Shown piece by piece: positions 35,351 to 45,095 of a DNA stretch of 64,000 nucleotides. The DNA comes from Sphingomonas sp. AR_OL41 (GTDB taxonomy: Bacteria; Pseudomonadota; Alphaproteobacteria; Sphingomonadales; Sphingomonadaceae), in contig NZ_JARYTI010000020.1 in NCBI RefSeq assembly GCF_029911635.1, forward strand, positions 23,560-87,559. Reading direction: 5' to 3'. The notes beneath the pieces are model-generated. The model was not told where the DNA came from. It saw nothing but the letters and a program-made list of their open reading frames with translations, and did not search any database. Positions within the stretch are counted from its first letter, which is position 1. Every line of letters begins with the position of its first letter. A program made the translations under genes and the position numbers.

Positions 35351-36586
35351 ATGGCTCTCGCCCCTCGCCCGCCCCGCAATCGCGCGCTGCGCGCCGCGGT
35401 CCATCGCCACGATCATCTTTCGCGCCAGGGGTTGCTCGAACGCGCCTTCACCTTCGCGTTTCGCGGGCTGGTCTATGCCCAGATCTGGGAGGACCCCGCG
35501 GTCGACATGGATGCGCTGGCGATCACGCCCGATTGCCACATCGTGACGATTGCCTCGGGCGGCTGCAACGTGCTGAGCTATCTCACCGCCGATCCGCGCG
35601 CGATCACCGCGGTCGATCTCAACACGGCGCATATCGCGCTCAACCGGCTCAAGCTCGCCGCCGCACGCCATCTGCCGGATCATGCGAGCTTCCACCGCTT
35701 CTTCGCGCGCGCCGACAGCAAGGCGAACATCGCTGCCTATCGCGACCATGTCCGGCCGCATCTCGACGAACCGACGCTGCGTTATTGGGAAGGGCGCGAC
35801 CTGATCGGCCGCCGTCGCATCGGCGGCTTCGCGCACGGCGTGTACAAGCGTGGGCTGCTCGGCCGCTTCATCGGCGCGGCGCATCTGCTCGCGCGACTGA
35901 ACGGCATCGACCCGGGCGCGGTGCTGCGCGCGACGTCGATCGAGGAGCAGCGCGCGATCTTCGACCGCGATTATGCCCCGCTGTTCGACAAGGGCTTCGT
36001 CCGCTGGCTGACCGACCAGCCCGCCTCGCTGTTCGGGCTGGGCATTCCGCCCGCGCAATATGAAGCACTGGCCGGCGAGGAGAAGATGGCGACGGTGCTG
36101 CGCGCGCGGCTCGAGAAACTCGCCTGCGATTTCGACATTCGCGACAATTATTTCGCCTGGCAGGCGTTCGGCCGCGGCTATGGTGAAGGGCCGCAAGCGC
36201 CGCTGCCGCCCTATCTGCAGCACGAGCATCACGCGGCGGTGGTCGAACGCGCCGAACGCGTCGAGGTGCGCCACACCAATTTCACCGACTATCTGCGCAC
36301 GCGGCCTGATGCGTCGCTCGACCGCTACGTCCTGCTCGATGCGCAGGACTGGATGACCGACACACAGCTGACCGAATTGTGGAGCGAGATCACGCGCACC
36401 GCCCGCCCCTGCGCGCGCGTCCTGTTCCGCACCGCGGGAACGCCGAGCATCCTGCCCGGCCGGGTGCCGGCGCCGATCCTCGCGCAATGGGATTATCGCA
36501 ACGCCGAGTCGCTCGACTTTACGCGGCGCGACCGCTCCTCGATCTATGGCGGCGTGCATCTCTACGTCCTCGGCGCGGCGGCCTGA
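35351..36586 (+). CDS. btaA: Diacylglycerol 3-amino-3-carboxypropyl transferase BtaA
   Basis: BtaA transfers the aminocarboxypropyl group of SAM to diacylglycerol, giving DGHS, the precursor of the phosphorus-free betaine lipid DGTS. The 411-residue protein is of the DUF3419 family: YAQIWEDPAVDMDAL, TIASGGCNVLSYL (SAM site), AVDLNTAHIALNRLK and LDAQDWMTD. GGAGAAC precedes ATG 35351. The next gene, btaB, follows after two bases, the same order as in known alphaproteobacterial btaAB. A Pho-like box and three hairpins upstream suggest phosphate-linked control. Confidence 0.9.
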   Translation: MALAPRPPRNRALRAAVHRHDHLSRQGLLERAFTFAFRGLVYAQIWEDPAVDMDALAITPDCHIVTIASGGCNVLSYLTADPRAITAVDLNTAHIALNRLKLAAARHLPDHASFHRFFARADSKANIAAYRDHVRPHLDEPTLRYWEGRDLIGRRRIGGFAHGVYKRGLLGRFIGAAHLLARLNGIDPGAVLRATSIEEQRAIFDRDYAPLFDKGFVRWLTDQPASLFGLGIPPAQYEALAGEEKMATVLRARLEKLACDFDIRDNYFAWQAFGRGYGEGPQAPLPPYLQHEHHAAVVERAERVEVRHTNFTDYLRTRPDASLDRYVLLDAQDWMTDTQLTELWSEITRTARPCARVLFRTAGTPSILPGRVPAPILAQWDYRNAESLDFTRRDRSSIYGGVHLYVLGAAA

Positions 36587-36588
36587 GC

Positions 36589-37233
36589 GTGGACAGCCAT
36601 GCCGGGCGGATGGATGCGATCTACCGCACGCAGCGCCATTTCTATGATCTGACGCGAAAATATTACCTGCTCGGACGCGACGGGTTGATCCGAGCGCTGG
36701 CACCACCCCCCGGCGGGACGGTGCTCGAAATCGGCTGCGGCACCGGGCGCAACCTCATCGCGGCGGCGCGGGCATGGCCCGAGGCGCGGCTCTACGGCAT
36801 CGATATCTCCGAGGCGATGCTGGAGACGGCGCGCGCCAAGGTCGCGCGGGCGGGGCTGAGCGGACGGATCACGCTGGCACAGGGCGATGCCACCGGCTTC
36901 GATGCCGCGGCGTTGTTCGGTGTCGCGACGTTCGACCGCGTGTTCCAGAGCTATACCTTGTCGATGATCCCCGACTGGCAGGGTGCGATCCGCGAGGGCA
37001 CGGCGAAACTGGCGCCGGGCGGCGAACTTGCGGTGGTCGATTTCGGCCAGCAGGAACGTCTGCCGGGCTGGTGGCGCACGCTGTTGTTTGCCTGGCTCGC
37101 GAAGTTCGAGGTCGCGCCGCGCGCGCTGCTGCCCGAGGCGCTGCGTGAGGTGGCGGCCAATGCTGGGCTGCGTGCCGAGATCACCCCGCACTATCGGGGC
37201 TTTGCCTGGTCGGGACGGCTGCTGCATGGCTGA
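36589..37233 (+). CDS. btaB: DGTS N-methyltransferase BtaB
   Basis: BtaB methylates DGHS three times with SAM to give DGTS. The 214-residue protein has the SAM motif VLEIGCGTGRNL (about residues 45-56), GIDISEAML, and VFQSYTLSMIPDW as the family acidic-loop region. GTG 36589 lies two bases after the btaA stop; ATG 36610 is an alternative giving 207 residues. The tight coupling with btaA is the strongest support for its role over a generic methyltransferase. DUF3429 follows after six bases. Confidence 0.88.
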   Translation: MDSHAGRMDAIYRTQRHFYDLTRKYYLLGRDGLIRALAPPPGGTVLEIGCGTGRNLIAAARAWPEARLYGIDISEAMLETARAKVARAGLSGRITLAQGDATGFDAAALFGVATFDRVFQSYTLSMIPDWQGAIREGTAKLAPGGELAVVDFGQQERLPGWWRTLLFAWLAKFEVAPRALLPEALREVAANAGLRAEITPHYRGFAWSGRLLHG

Positions 37234-37239
37234 CGGCCG

Positions 37240-37692
37240 ATGCCGTCGCCCCAGCCCCTTCCCCCCATTGCCTGCCGGCTCGGTTATGCCGGGCTGTTGC
37301 CGCAACTCGCCATGGTCGCGGTGCTGCTGCAGGGCCGGCTCGACGAGCGCTTCATCGCGCTGTCGATCGCTTATGCCTATGCCGCGCTGATCCTGAGCTT
37401 TCTCGGCGGGCTGTGGTGGGGGCTTGCCGCGCGCGCCGAGCGCCCCCCGAATTGGCTGTGGTTCGCCGCGGTCGCGCCGTCGCTGATCGCGCTGGCGAGC
37501 GCCTGGCCATGGGCGGTCGGCGAGCCGTGGCCGGTGCCGTCGCTGATCCTGTTGGGAGTTGCGCTGATCGCGTCGCTCGCGGTCGATCGGGCGCTGGTGC
37601 GCGCGGATATCGCGCCGCCCGGCTGGCTGCGTTTGCGCCTGCCGCTGTCGCTGGGGCTCGGCGCGATGACGCTTGTCGCCGCCCTGCTGTGA
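37240..37692 (+). CDS. DUF3429 membrane protein
   Basis: A 150-residue protein with about five hydrophobic helices. LGYAGLLPQLAMV and SFLGGLWWGLA match the DUF3429 family. The function is unknown. It begins six bases after btaB and ends directly against the convergent hemA stop, so it is part of the btaAB transcript. A role in membrane lipid adaptation is possible by context only. Confidence 0.85.
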   Translation: MPSPQPLPPIACRLGYAGLLPQLAMVAVLLQGRLDERFIALSIAYAYAALILSFLGGLWWGLAARAERPPNWLWFAAVAPSLIALASAWPWAVGEPWPVPSLILLGVALIASLAVDRALVRADIAPPGWLRLRLPLSLGLGAMTLVAALL

Positions 37693-38937
37693 TCAGGCGG
37701 CCTGGCGCAGGTCGAGCCGGTCCCAGATCTCGACCAGCGCGCGGGTCAGGTCGCGCATCATCGCCTCGTCATGCGCCGGGCCGGGCGTGAAGCGCAGCCG
37801 CTCGGTGCCGCGCGGGACGGTGGGATAGTTGATCGGCTGGACGTAGACGCCGTATTCGGCGAGCAGGATGTCGCTGATCTTCTTGGCCTTGACCGGATCG
37901 CCAACGATCACCGGCACGATGTGCGTGTCGCCAAGCATCACCGGCACGCCGGCCTCGACCAGCATCGCCTTGAGCCGCGCCGCCGCTGCCTGTTGCGCGT
38001 CGCGTTCCACGCTCGACGCCTTGAGATGCCGCACGCTGGCCAGCGCGCCCGCGACCAGCACCGGCGCGAGGCTGGTGGTGAAGATGAAGCCCGGCGCGTA
38101 GCTGCGGATCACGTCGATGATCGTGCGGTCGGTGGCGATATAACCGCCCATCACACCGACCGCCTTGGCCAAGGTACCCTCGATGATCGTCAGGCGGTGC
38201 GCGACCGCATCGCGCTCCGAGATGCCGCCGCCGCGCACACCGTACATGCCCACCGCATGGACCTCGTCGAGATAGGTCAGCGCGTTGTACTTGTCGGCAA
38301 GGTCGCAGATCGCCGCGATCGGCGCGACGTCGCCTTCCATCGAATAGACGCTCTCGAATGCGATCAGCTTGGGCGCGGCGGGATCGGCCTCGGCGAGCAA
38401 TTGCTCGAGATGCGCCAGGTCATTGTGGCGGAAGACGCGCTTCTCGCAGCCCGCATTGCGGATGCCGGCGATCATCGAGGCGTGGTTCAATTCGTCGGAG
38501 AAGACGATGCAGCCCGGCAATACCTTGGCAAGCGTCGCCAGCGTGGCGTCGTTCGAGACATAGCCCGAGGTGAACAGCAGCGCGGCTTCCTTGCCGTGGA
38601 GATCGGCCAGCTCGGCCTCGAGATCGACATGGTAATGCGTGTTGCCGCCGATGTTGCGCGTGCCGCCCGAACCCGCGCCGACATCGTGCAGCGCCTCTTC
38701 CATCGCCGCGATCACGGCCGGATGCTGGCCCATGGCGAGATAATCGTTCGAGCACCACACCGTCACCGGCTTGGGGCCGTTATGCCCGGCAAAACAGCGC
38801 GCGTTGGGAAACGCGCCCTTGTTGCGCAAAATGTCGATGAACACCCGGTAGCGACCCTCGGCATGCAGCCGGTCGATCGCCTGGGTGAAGATGCGGGTGT
38901 AATCGACCCCCGCCTGCGCCGTGGCTTCCGCGTCCAT
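37693..38937 (-). CDS. hemA: 5-aminolevulinate synthase
   Basis: Condenses glycine and succinyl-CoA to 5-aminolevulinate, the first step of haem synthesis by the C4 route. The 414-residue protein has [35 protein letters not shown] and the PLP lysine in [13 protein letters not shown]. Length is normal. Use of the C4 route agrees with an alphaproteobacterium. An FNR/FixK-like sequence 75 bases upstream (39012-39025) suggests oxygen-responsive control, as known for hemA in related bacteria. Confidence 0.95.
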   Translation of the reverse strand: MDAEATAQAGVDYTRIFTQAIDRLHAEGRYRVFIDILRNKGAFPNARCFAGHNGPKPVTVWCSNDYLAMGQHPAVIAAMEEALHDVGAGSGGTRNIGGNTHYHVDLEAELADLHGKEAALLFTSGYVSNDATLATLAKVLPGCIVFSDELNHASMIAGIRNAGCEKRVFRHNDLAHLEQLLAEADPAAPKLIAFESVYSMEGDVAPIAAICDLADKYNALTYLDEVHAVGMYGVRGGGISERDAVAHRLTIIEGTLAKAVGVMGGYIATDRTIIDVIRSYAPGFIFTTSLAPVLVAGALASVRHLKASSVERDAQQAAAARLKAMLVEAGVPVMLGDTHIVPVIVGDPVKAKKISDILLAEYGVYVQPINYPTVPRGTERLRFTPGPAHDEAMMRDLTRALVEIWDRLDLRQAA

Positions 38938-39011
38938 GGCGCGCCCCTTAGCGCGAGATTGCGGCGATTTCCAGCGCGGGAAATCGTTCAGACTGATCGA
39001 TGCCGCGCGCC

Positions 39012-39025
39012 TTTATTTGGATCAA
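39012..39025. promoter_or_regulatory. FNR/FixK-like box upstream of hemA
   Basis: TTTAT-ttgg-ATCAA differs from the FNR consensus TTGAT-N4-ATCAA by one base in the left half. It lies 75 bases upstream of the hemA start (minus strand) and 110 bases before the small gene at 39135. Confidence 0.45.
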
Positions 39026-39134
39026 GGCGCGACTCGGCGGGGCGTGTTATTGCCTCTTCATCGGCAGGCCCCGGGGTCAAACGCACTGTCGACTTGGGAG
39101 TCCCGCGCTCCCGTTTGTTTGCAGGAGTTGCTCC

Positions 39135-39308
39135 ATGCTCGCCGACTTGCACGAGACCGCCGACTATCTCACCCGTCGCGAGGCGGAAGAACGTACGCGG
39201 GCGGCAGGGGCCACCGATCCTTGCGCGCGCCGCGTCCATCTCGACCTGGCGCAGCGCTATGCCGAGCGTCGCGCCGCTCTGACCGCTGAGCTGATGCACG
39301 CCGCCTAA
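39135..39308 (+). CDS. Small hypothetical protein, 57 aa
   Basis: A 57-residue, charged, helical protein (MLADLHETADYLTRREAEER) rich in Arg, Ala and Glu. GCAGGAG lies eight bases before ATG 39135. I recall similar short proteins in sphingomonad genomes, but the function is unknown. It converges on murI with three bases between the stops. Confidence 0.65.
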   Translation: MLADLHETADYLTRREAEERTRAAGATDPCARRVHLDLAQRYAERRAALTAELMHAA

Positions 39309-39311
39309 GCG

Positions 39312-40109
39312 TTACAAGGATTCGATCGAGTCGAGGCCGTAGCGCGCCAGCGCCGGGGCCACCGCATCGCTCGCCGCATCGCGCCGGGTGAACACCGCAA
39401 TGCCGGCGGCCGGGGACGCCGGCCAATCCTGCCCCGCCGTCAGGTCGGCGATGCGCCGGGCGATGCCCGGGCCGCCATCGACGAAGCGCACCGCGTGCGG
39501 CGCGGCGGCGGCGAGTTCGTCGGCGACCAGCGGGAAGTGGGTGCAGGCATTGACGATGGTGTCGATAGCATCGCCGCCGGGTTGACCGAACAGCCCTTCG
39601 AGGATCGCGGCGTAGCGCGCCGGCGGTGTCGGTTCGCCGCGCAGCTTCGCCTCGGCCAGCGCGACGAGTTCGGCCGAGCCGTGGCGCAGCACGACGCAAT
39701 CGCCGGCGAAACGCGCGGTCAGATCGTCGACATAGGGCTGGCGCACCGTCGCCTCGGTGCCGAGAACGCCGATGGTGCGCGTGACGCTGACCAGTGCGGC
39801 GGGCTTGATCGCCGGCACGGTGCCGACGATCGGCAGGTCGAGCGCGTCGCGCACCGTCGCCAGCGCGATGGTCGAGGCGGTATTGCAGGCGATGACGATG
39901 AGCCGCGGCCGGAAACGCTCGGCCAGCCGACCGAGCAGCGCGGGGACGCGTGCCGCGATCTGTGCTTCGCTCTTCGTGCCATAGGGAAAGCCGGCTGAAT
40001 CCGCGACATAGACGACCGGCATGTGCGGCAGCAGCGCACGCGCCGGAGCGAGCACCGAAAGCCCGCCGACGCCGGAATCGAAGAACAGGACGGGGCGGGC
40101 ATCGCTCAT
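39312..40109 (-). CDS. murI: Glutamate racemase
   Basis: Converts L- to D-glutamate for peptidoglycan. The 265-residue protein has DSGVGGLSV at the start, the two catalytic cysteines in CNTAST and in CTHFPL, and the aspartate region VDGGPGIARR. Length is typical. It stands as a single gene; a 595-base gap lies upstream. Confidence 0.94.
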   Translation of the reverse strand: MSDARPVLFFDSGVGGLSVLAPARALLPHMPVVYVADSAGFPYGTKSEAQIAARVPALLGRLAERFRPRLIVIACNTASTIALATVRDALDLPIVGTVPAIKPAALVSVTRTIGVLGTEATVRQPYVDDLTARFAGDCVVLRHGSAELVALAEAKLRGEPTPPARYAAILEGLFGQPGGDAIDTIVNACTHFPLVADELAAAAPHAVRFVDGGPGIARRIADLTAGQDWPASPAAGIAVFTRRDAASDAVAPALARYGLDSIESL

Positions 40110-40704
40110 GTCCGGCCCGTAAGCGGGTGCGCGGGCAAGCTCAATGCCCGGGTTGGAGCTGACATGGACGCGCGCCCCAAGGAAGATCTCGCGCCCCTGT
40201 CGGCGAGGTTCGCAAGTATCCGCGACTTAAACCTCTCACGAGTCGGCAAGTAAAACAGGGCTTTTGCGGTACGAGTTATGCATGGTTGGGTCATAGATAA
40301 GCGACCCCGGCATGGGCGAACCAGCCGAGACTTGATGCACTGTTCCAACGATGCGGACTGGATGACATCATGCGGCAAGGCGTAGCCGGCACTGTGGTGA
40401 CTGGGGTTTTCTCGGCGACTTATGTGAATATTTGGCATTTGGGCTGTTTTTTGCTTGTGGGCCATGGCGTGGAAATCCAACGGCGTTGACCGGGGGCGTC
40501 ATGCGCGGTGAGCGGCGAGAATGCCACGCGCGCGGCCGATGGTGAATCGCGCCGGCAGCGTGCTGACCCAGTCGATCGAAATCGCGCTGCCGGGCGGTGA
40601 TCGACCGCGAAGCCCGCCCCACATCAACCGAAACGCGAGCGGAATCGCCTTGTTCGCAGGCGCGTACCCACTATGTTCGACCGGGGAACCAGGGGGCGTG
40701 GATT
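40110..40704. other. Long intergenic region between murI and plsY
   Basis: No convincing gene is seen in these 595 bases; only short open frames with poor codon use. The part 40250-40480 is less GC-rich than its surroundings and contains GGGTC-N10-GACCC (40288-40307). It may hold the divergent promoters or a small RNA, but nothing recognisable (tRNA, 6S, SRP RNA) was found by eye. Confidence 0.5.
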
Positions 40705-41310
40705 TTGCCGAGCGAATATCTTTCCAAAGCGGCCGCGCTTGCGCTGATGCTTGGCTATCTGCTCGGCTCGATCCCGTTCGGCGTGATCCTCACGCGGCTG
40801 GCCGGCGCGGGTGATCTGCGGCAGATCGGCTCGGGCAATATCGGCGCGACCAACGTGCTGCGCACCGGGCGCAAGGGGCTGGCGGCGGCGACGCTGCTGC
40901 TCGACGCGGCCAAGGGCTGGGTCGCGGTAGCGCTGGTCGAGGCGTGGCATCCCGGACTCGGCGTCCTCGCGGCCGGCGCGGCCTTTGTCGGCCACCTCTA
41001 CCCGATATGGCTGCGTTTCCATGGCGGCAAGGGTGTGGCGACGCTGATGGGCATCGTGCTGGCGCTGCACTGGCCGTGCGCGGTGGTCTATGCGGCGGTG
41101 TGGCTCGGCATGCTCGGCTTCGTGCGCATTTCGTCGCTGGCCGGGATGACCGCGGCGGTCAGTGCGCCGTTGAGCGCGGCGTTCTTCGCCAAGTTCGATA
41201 TCGTCGCGCTGCTCATCGTGCTCGCCTTGCTCGTGCTGTGGAAGCACCGCGACAATATGGCGCGGCTGATGGCCGGCACGGAGCCGCGTGTCGGTAGCAA
41301 GCGCGACTGA
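40705..41310 (+). CDS. plsY: Acyl phosphate:glycerol-3-phosphate acyltransferase
   Basis: PlsY makes lysophosphatidate from acyl phosphate and glycerol-3-phosphate in the inner membrane. The 201-residue protein has five helices and the three family motifs: GSIPFG, GSGNIGATN, and HLYPIWLRFHGGKGVAT. The start is TTG 40705, preceded by GGGGG; it gives the normal family length, whereas longer frames add unlikely residues. It is followed by dprA after three bases, so they form an operon. Confidence 0.92.
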   Translation: MPSEYLSKAAALALMLGYLLGSIPFGVILTRLAGAGDLRQIGSGNIGATNVLRTGRKGLAAATLLLDAAKGWVAVALVEAWHPGLGVLAAGAAFVGHLYPIWLRFHGGKGVATLMGIVLALHWPCAVVYAAVWLGMLGFVRISSLAGMTAAVSAPLSAAFFAKFDIVALLIVLALLVLWKHRDNMARLMAGTEPRVGSKRD

Positions 41311-41313
41311 GCG

Positions 41314-42396
41314 ATGGCCGACGGTAATGCTATCGCCCGGCTGCGCTTGATCCGTACGCCGCAGATCGGCCCCGTCACCTATGCCCAATTGATCGCGCGC
41401 TTCGGCGACGCGGCACGCGCGATCGAGGCGCTGCCCGAGCTCGCCGCGCGCGGCGGCGGACGGGCGCCGGTCGTCGCTGCGCCAGCGGTTGCCGAACGCG
41501 AACTCGCCACGGCTGCGAGGCTCGGCGCGCGCCACCTGTTTCTCGGCGATGCCGACTATCCGCTGCTGCTCGCCCAGCTCGATGACGCACCGGCGGTGTT
41601 GATGGTGCGTGGCGACAGCGCGCTGATGGCGCGAGCGGTGGTGGCGATGGTCGGCGCGCGCAACGCGTCGGCGGCGGCGTGTCGCTTCGCGCGACAACTC
41701 GCCGCCGAACTGGTGCGCGAACAGGTAACCGTCGTCTCGGGACTGGCACGCGGGATCGATACCGCGGCGCATATCGGCTCGCTCGATGGCGGGACCATCG
41801 CCGTGATCGCCGGCGGCATCGATGTGGCGTATCCACCGGAAAATGCGGCGTTGCAGGAACGTGTTGCGTGCGAAGGCCTGTTGATCGCGGAGCAGCCGCC
41901 GGGCGTCGAGCCGCGCGCGCGGCACTTCCCGCACCGCAACCGCATCATCGCCGGGCTGGCGCTCGGCACGGTGGTGGTAGAGGCAGCCCCCAGATCGGGC
42001 TCGCTGATCACCGCGCGGCTGGCCGCGGAGGCAGGCCGCGAGGTGATGGCTGTGCCGGGCAGCCCGCTCGACCCGCGCGCGCAGGGCTGTAACGGCCTGA
42101 TCCGCGACGGCGCAACGCTGGTACAGAACGCCGCCGACATTCTCGAGACGATCCGGCCGATCGACGCACGCATGGTCCGCGCGCCCGGCATCACATTCGA
42201 CGGGCCGCCGCCCGAAGATGCCGATGATACGGCGCGGCGGGTCGTTATCGATCTACTCGGCCCTGTTCCCGTCGCGGCCGACGAACTCATTCGGCAATCC
42301 GGACTGAGCCCGGCGATCGTGCAGACGGTGCTGCTGGAACTCGAACTGGCCGGTCGTATCGAGCGACATGCCGGCGGACGGGTAAGCCTGCTGTAA
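41314..42396 (+). CDS. dprA: DNA-processing protein DprA
   Basis: DprA loads RecA on incoming single-stranded DNA during natural transformation. The 360-residue protein has an N-terminal SAM-like part, the Rossmann-type domain with SGLARGIDTAAH and FPHRNRIIAGL, and a C-terminal winged helix (about residues 300-360, starting DLLGPVPVAADELI). It follows plsY after three bases and precedes topA, a common order in alphaproteobacteria. Confidence 0.93.
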   Translation: MADGNAIARLRLIRTPQIGPVTYAQLIARFGDAARAIEALPELAARGGGRAPVVAAPAVAERELATAARLGARHLFLGDADYPLLLAQLDDAPAVLMVRGDSALMARAVVAMVGARNASAAACRFARQLAAELVREQVTVVSGLARGIDTAAHIGSLDGGTIAVIAGGIDVAYPPENAALQERVACEGLLIAEQPPGVEPRARHFPHRNRIIAGLALGTVVVEAAPRSGSLITARLAAEAGREVMAVPGSPLDPRAQGCNGLIRDGATLVQNAADILETIRPIDARMVRAPGITFDGPPPEDADDTARRVVIDLLGPVPVAADELIRQSGLSPAIVQTVLLELELAGRIERHAGGRVSLL

Positions 42397-42470
42397 CCCA
42401 ACAGGCGTTGACGGCACCCGCCAACCACCCTCATCCTCGCGCGTACACGTAAGGACACCCACAACCGCTT

Positions 42471-45026
42471 ATGCAGCTTGTCATCGTCGAATCGCCCGCC
42501 AAGGCGAAAACCATCGAGAAATATCTCGGCTCGGACTATCGCGTTCTCGCGAGCTACGGCCATGTCCGCGACCTGCCGCCCAAGGACGGATCGGTCGATC
42601 CCGATGACGGCTTTGCGATGGAGTGGGAGAATTACCCCGACAAGGCGAAGCAGCTGAAAGCCATCGCCGACCTGGCCAAGACCGCAGACCGGCTGATCCT
42701 CGCGACCGATCCGGATCGCGAGGGCGAGGCGATCAGCTGGCATGTCCAGGAAGTGCTGCGCAACCGCAAGGCGCTGCCCAAGGAGGTCGAGCGCGTCACC
42801 TTCAACGCCATCACCAAGGCGACGGTGACCGAGGCGATGAAGCATCCGCGCGAGCTCGATACCGACCTGATCGATGCCTATCGCGCGCGCCGCGCGCTCG
42901 ATTATCTCGTCGGCTTCACGCTTTCGCCGGTGCTGTGGCGCAAATTGCCCGGTGCCAAATCGGCCGGGCGCGTGCAGTCGGTCGCGCTGCGCATCATCGT
43001 CGACCGCGAGCGCGAGATCGAGGCGTTCCGGGCGCAGGAATATTGGTCGGTGGTGGCCAATATGGAGCAGGACGGCACGCCGTTCGTCGCGCGACTGACA
43101 CGCTGGAACGGCGACAAGATCGACCGGCTGACGATCGGCGCCGAAGGCGACGCGCTCAAGGCCAAGGCCGATGTCGAGGCCGGCCATTTCACCGTGCAGT
43201 CGGTCGAGACCAAGCCGACCTCGCGCAACCCGCCGCCGCCCTTCACCACCTCGACGCTGCAGCAGGAAGCGGCGCGCAAGCTCGGTTTCTCGGCGAGCCA
43301 TACGATGCGCATCGCGCAGGGGCTCTACGAGGACGGCGTGATCACCTATATGCGGACCGACGGCGTGCAGATGGACGGCAGCGCCATTTCCGCCGCGCGC
43401 AAGGCGGTCGCCGATCGTTATGATGCGAGCTACGTCCCCGACAAGCCGCGCCAGTATCAGACCAAGGCGAAGAATGCGCAGGAAGCGCATGAGGCGATCC
43501 GCCCGACCGATTTCAGCAAGAACAGCGCCGGCGGCGGCGACCATGCGCGGCTCTACGAGCTGATCTGGAAGCGCGCGCTGGCCAGCCAGATGGCCTCGGC
43601 ACGCATGGAGCGCACCACGGTCGAGCTGGCCGACGGCACCGGCCGCCATGGGCTGCGCGCCACCGGCCAGGTCGTGCTGTTTCCCGGCTATCTCGCGCTG
43701 TACGAGGAAGGCAGCGATGACAGCGCGGATGAGGAGAGCCGCCGTCTGCCGCGGATGCGCGACGGCGATGCGCCGGCCAAGAAGTCGGTCGATGCCGAAC
43801 AGCATTTCACCCAGCCGCCGCCGCGCTTTTCCGAAGCATCGCTGGTCAAGCGCCTCGAAGAGCTCGGCATCGGGCGCCCCTCGACCTATGCCTCGATCAT
43901 CCAGACGCTCAAGGACCGGTCTTATGTGAAGATCGAGAAGAACCGCTTCTTCGCCGAGGAGAGCGGGCGGCTGGTGACGGCGTTCCTCGAACGCTTCTTC
44001 GAGAAATATGTCGGGTACGACTTCACCGCGGGCCTTGAGGACGAACTCGACGAGGTGTCGGGCGGCCGTGCGCAGTGGCAGGCGGTGCTCGAGCGCTTCT
44101 GGAAGGACTTCAAGCCGCGCACCGACGAGGTGATGGAGCAGAAGCCGTCGGAAGTGACGGCGGCGCTCGACCTGTTTCTCGAACCCTATCTGTTTCCGGC
44201 GCTGGCCGACGGAGCGGACCCGCGGCTGTGCCCCAATTGCGGCGTCGGCCGGCTCGCGCTGCGCGGCGGCAAGTTCGGCGCGTTCGTTGCCTGCTCCAAC
44301 TATCCTGAGTGCAAATATACCCGCCGCTTTGGCCAGGGCGGCAGCGAGGAAGCGGTCGCCGAGAATGAGACGCTGGGCACCGATCCGGCGAGCGGACTGC
44401 CGATCGAACGCAAGTCGGGGCGGTTCGGCCCCTATATCCAGCTTGGCGAGGGCAAGGAGGCCAAGCGCGCCTCGATCCCCAAGGATATCCCGGCGCTCGA
44501 CCTGGAATGGGCGATCAAGCTGCTGTCACTGCCGCGCGAGGTCGGCACGCATCCCGAGAGCGGCAAGCCGATTATGGCGTCTATCGGGCGCTATGGCCCC
44601 TATCTGGCGCATGACGGCAAATATGCCCGGCTGCAGTCGACCGCCGAGGTGTTCGAAACGGGCATGAACGCGGCGGTGGTCAAGCTGGCGGAGGCGGCGG
44701 CGGGCGGCGGGCGGCCGCAGCGCGGCTCGCGCGAACCGCTGAAGGTGCTCGGGCTGCATCCGCGCACCGAGCTCGAGCTCAAGCTGATGGAGGGTCGCTA
44801 CGGCGCCTATGTCACCGACGGCACGACCAACGCGACCCTGCCCAAGGGACTGGAAAAGGACGCGCTGACGCTGGAGGAAGCGGCCCAGTTGATCGACGCG
44901 CGCGCCGCGGCGGCACCGGTCAAGAAGGGCAAAAAGGCACCCGCCAAGAAGCCGGCGGCAAAGAAGCCCGCCGCGAAGAAGGCGCCCGCCAAGAAGGCGG
45001 CACCGAAAAAGGCGGCGGCGACGTAA
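42471..45026 (+). CDS. topA: DNA topoisomerase I
   Basis: Relaxes negative supercoils by a type IA mechanism. The 851-residue protein has the TOPRIM domain (LVIVESPAKAKTIEKYL, DPDREGEAISWH), the active-site Tyr293 in YMRTDG, a Cys-cluster zinc finger (CPNCGVGRL and CSNYPECKY) and further C-terminal repeats. The last 35 residues are an almost pure Lys-Ala-Pro tail (KKGKKAPAKKPAAKK and on) that probably binds DNA. Confidence 0.95.
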   Translation: MQLVIVESPAKAKTIEKYLGSDYRVLASYGHVRDLPPKDGSVDPDDGFAMEWENYPDKAKQLKAIADLAKTADRLILATDPDREGEAISWHVQEVLRNRKALPKEVERVTFNAITKATVTEAMKHPRELDTDLIDAYRARRALDYLVGFTLSPVLWRKLPGAKSAGRVQSVALRIIVDREREIEAFRAQEYWSVVANMEQDGTPFVARLTRWNGDKIDRLTIGAEGDALKAKADVEAGHFTVQSVETKPTSRNPPPPFTTSTLQQEAARKLGFSASHTMRIAQGLYEDGVITYMRTDGVQMDGSAISAARKAVADRYDASYVPDKPRQYQTKAKNAQEAHEAIRPTDFSKNSAGGGDHARLYELIWKRALASQMASARMERTTVELADGTGRHGLRATGQVVLFPGYLALYEEGSDDSADEESRRLPRMRDGDAPAKKSVDAEQHFTQPPPRFSEASLVKRLEELGIGRPSTYASIIQTLKDRSYVKIEKNRFFAEESGRLVTAFLERFFEKYVGYDFTAGLEDELDEVSGGRAQWQAVLERFWKDFKPRTDEVMEQKPSEVTAALDLFLEPYLFPALADGADPRLCPNCGVGRLALRGGKFGAFVACSNYPECKYTRRFGQGGSEEAVAENETLGTDPASGLPIERKSGRFGPYIQLGEGKEAKRASIPKDIPALDLEWAIKLLSLPREVGTHPESGKPIMASIGRYGPYLAHDGKYARLQSTAEVFETGMNAAVVKLAEAAAGGGRPQRGSREPLKVLGLHPRTELELKLMEGRYGAYVTDGTTNATLPKGLEKDALTLEEAAQLIDARAAAAPVKKGKKAPAKKPAAKKPAAKKAPAKKAAPKKAAAT

Positions 45027-45048
45027 TTCGCCGATCGGGTGCGATGTT

Positions 45049-45070
45049 CCCCGGCCAGCGCCGGCCGGGG
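45049..45070. terminator. GC-rich hairpin after topA
   Basis: CCCCGGCC (45049-45056) pairs perfectly with GGCCGGGG (45063-45070) across a 6-base loop, in the gap between convergent topA and the MAPEG gene. No T-run follows on either strand. Confidence 0.45.
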
Positions 45071-45095
45071 AGGCCCTGCAGCGCCGGTGACCCGT

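Noticed and set aside
40110..40704. Possible 6S, SRP or other known RNA between murI and plsY
   Set aside because: No recognisable conserved segments were seen by eye; only weak dyads. A covariance-model search would settle it.
41556..43805. A 749-residue open frame on the minus strand
   Set aside because: It lies opposite dprA and topA, both with full family motifs.
44930..45024. Tandem repeat-like AAGAAGCC pattern at the topA end
   Set aside because: It encodes the Lys-Ala-Pro tail common in bacterial topoisomerase I and is not a separate repeat element.
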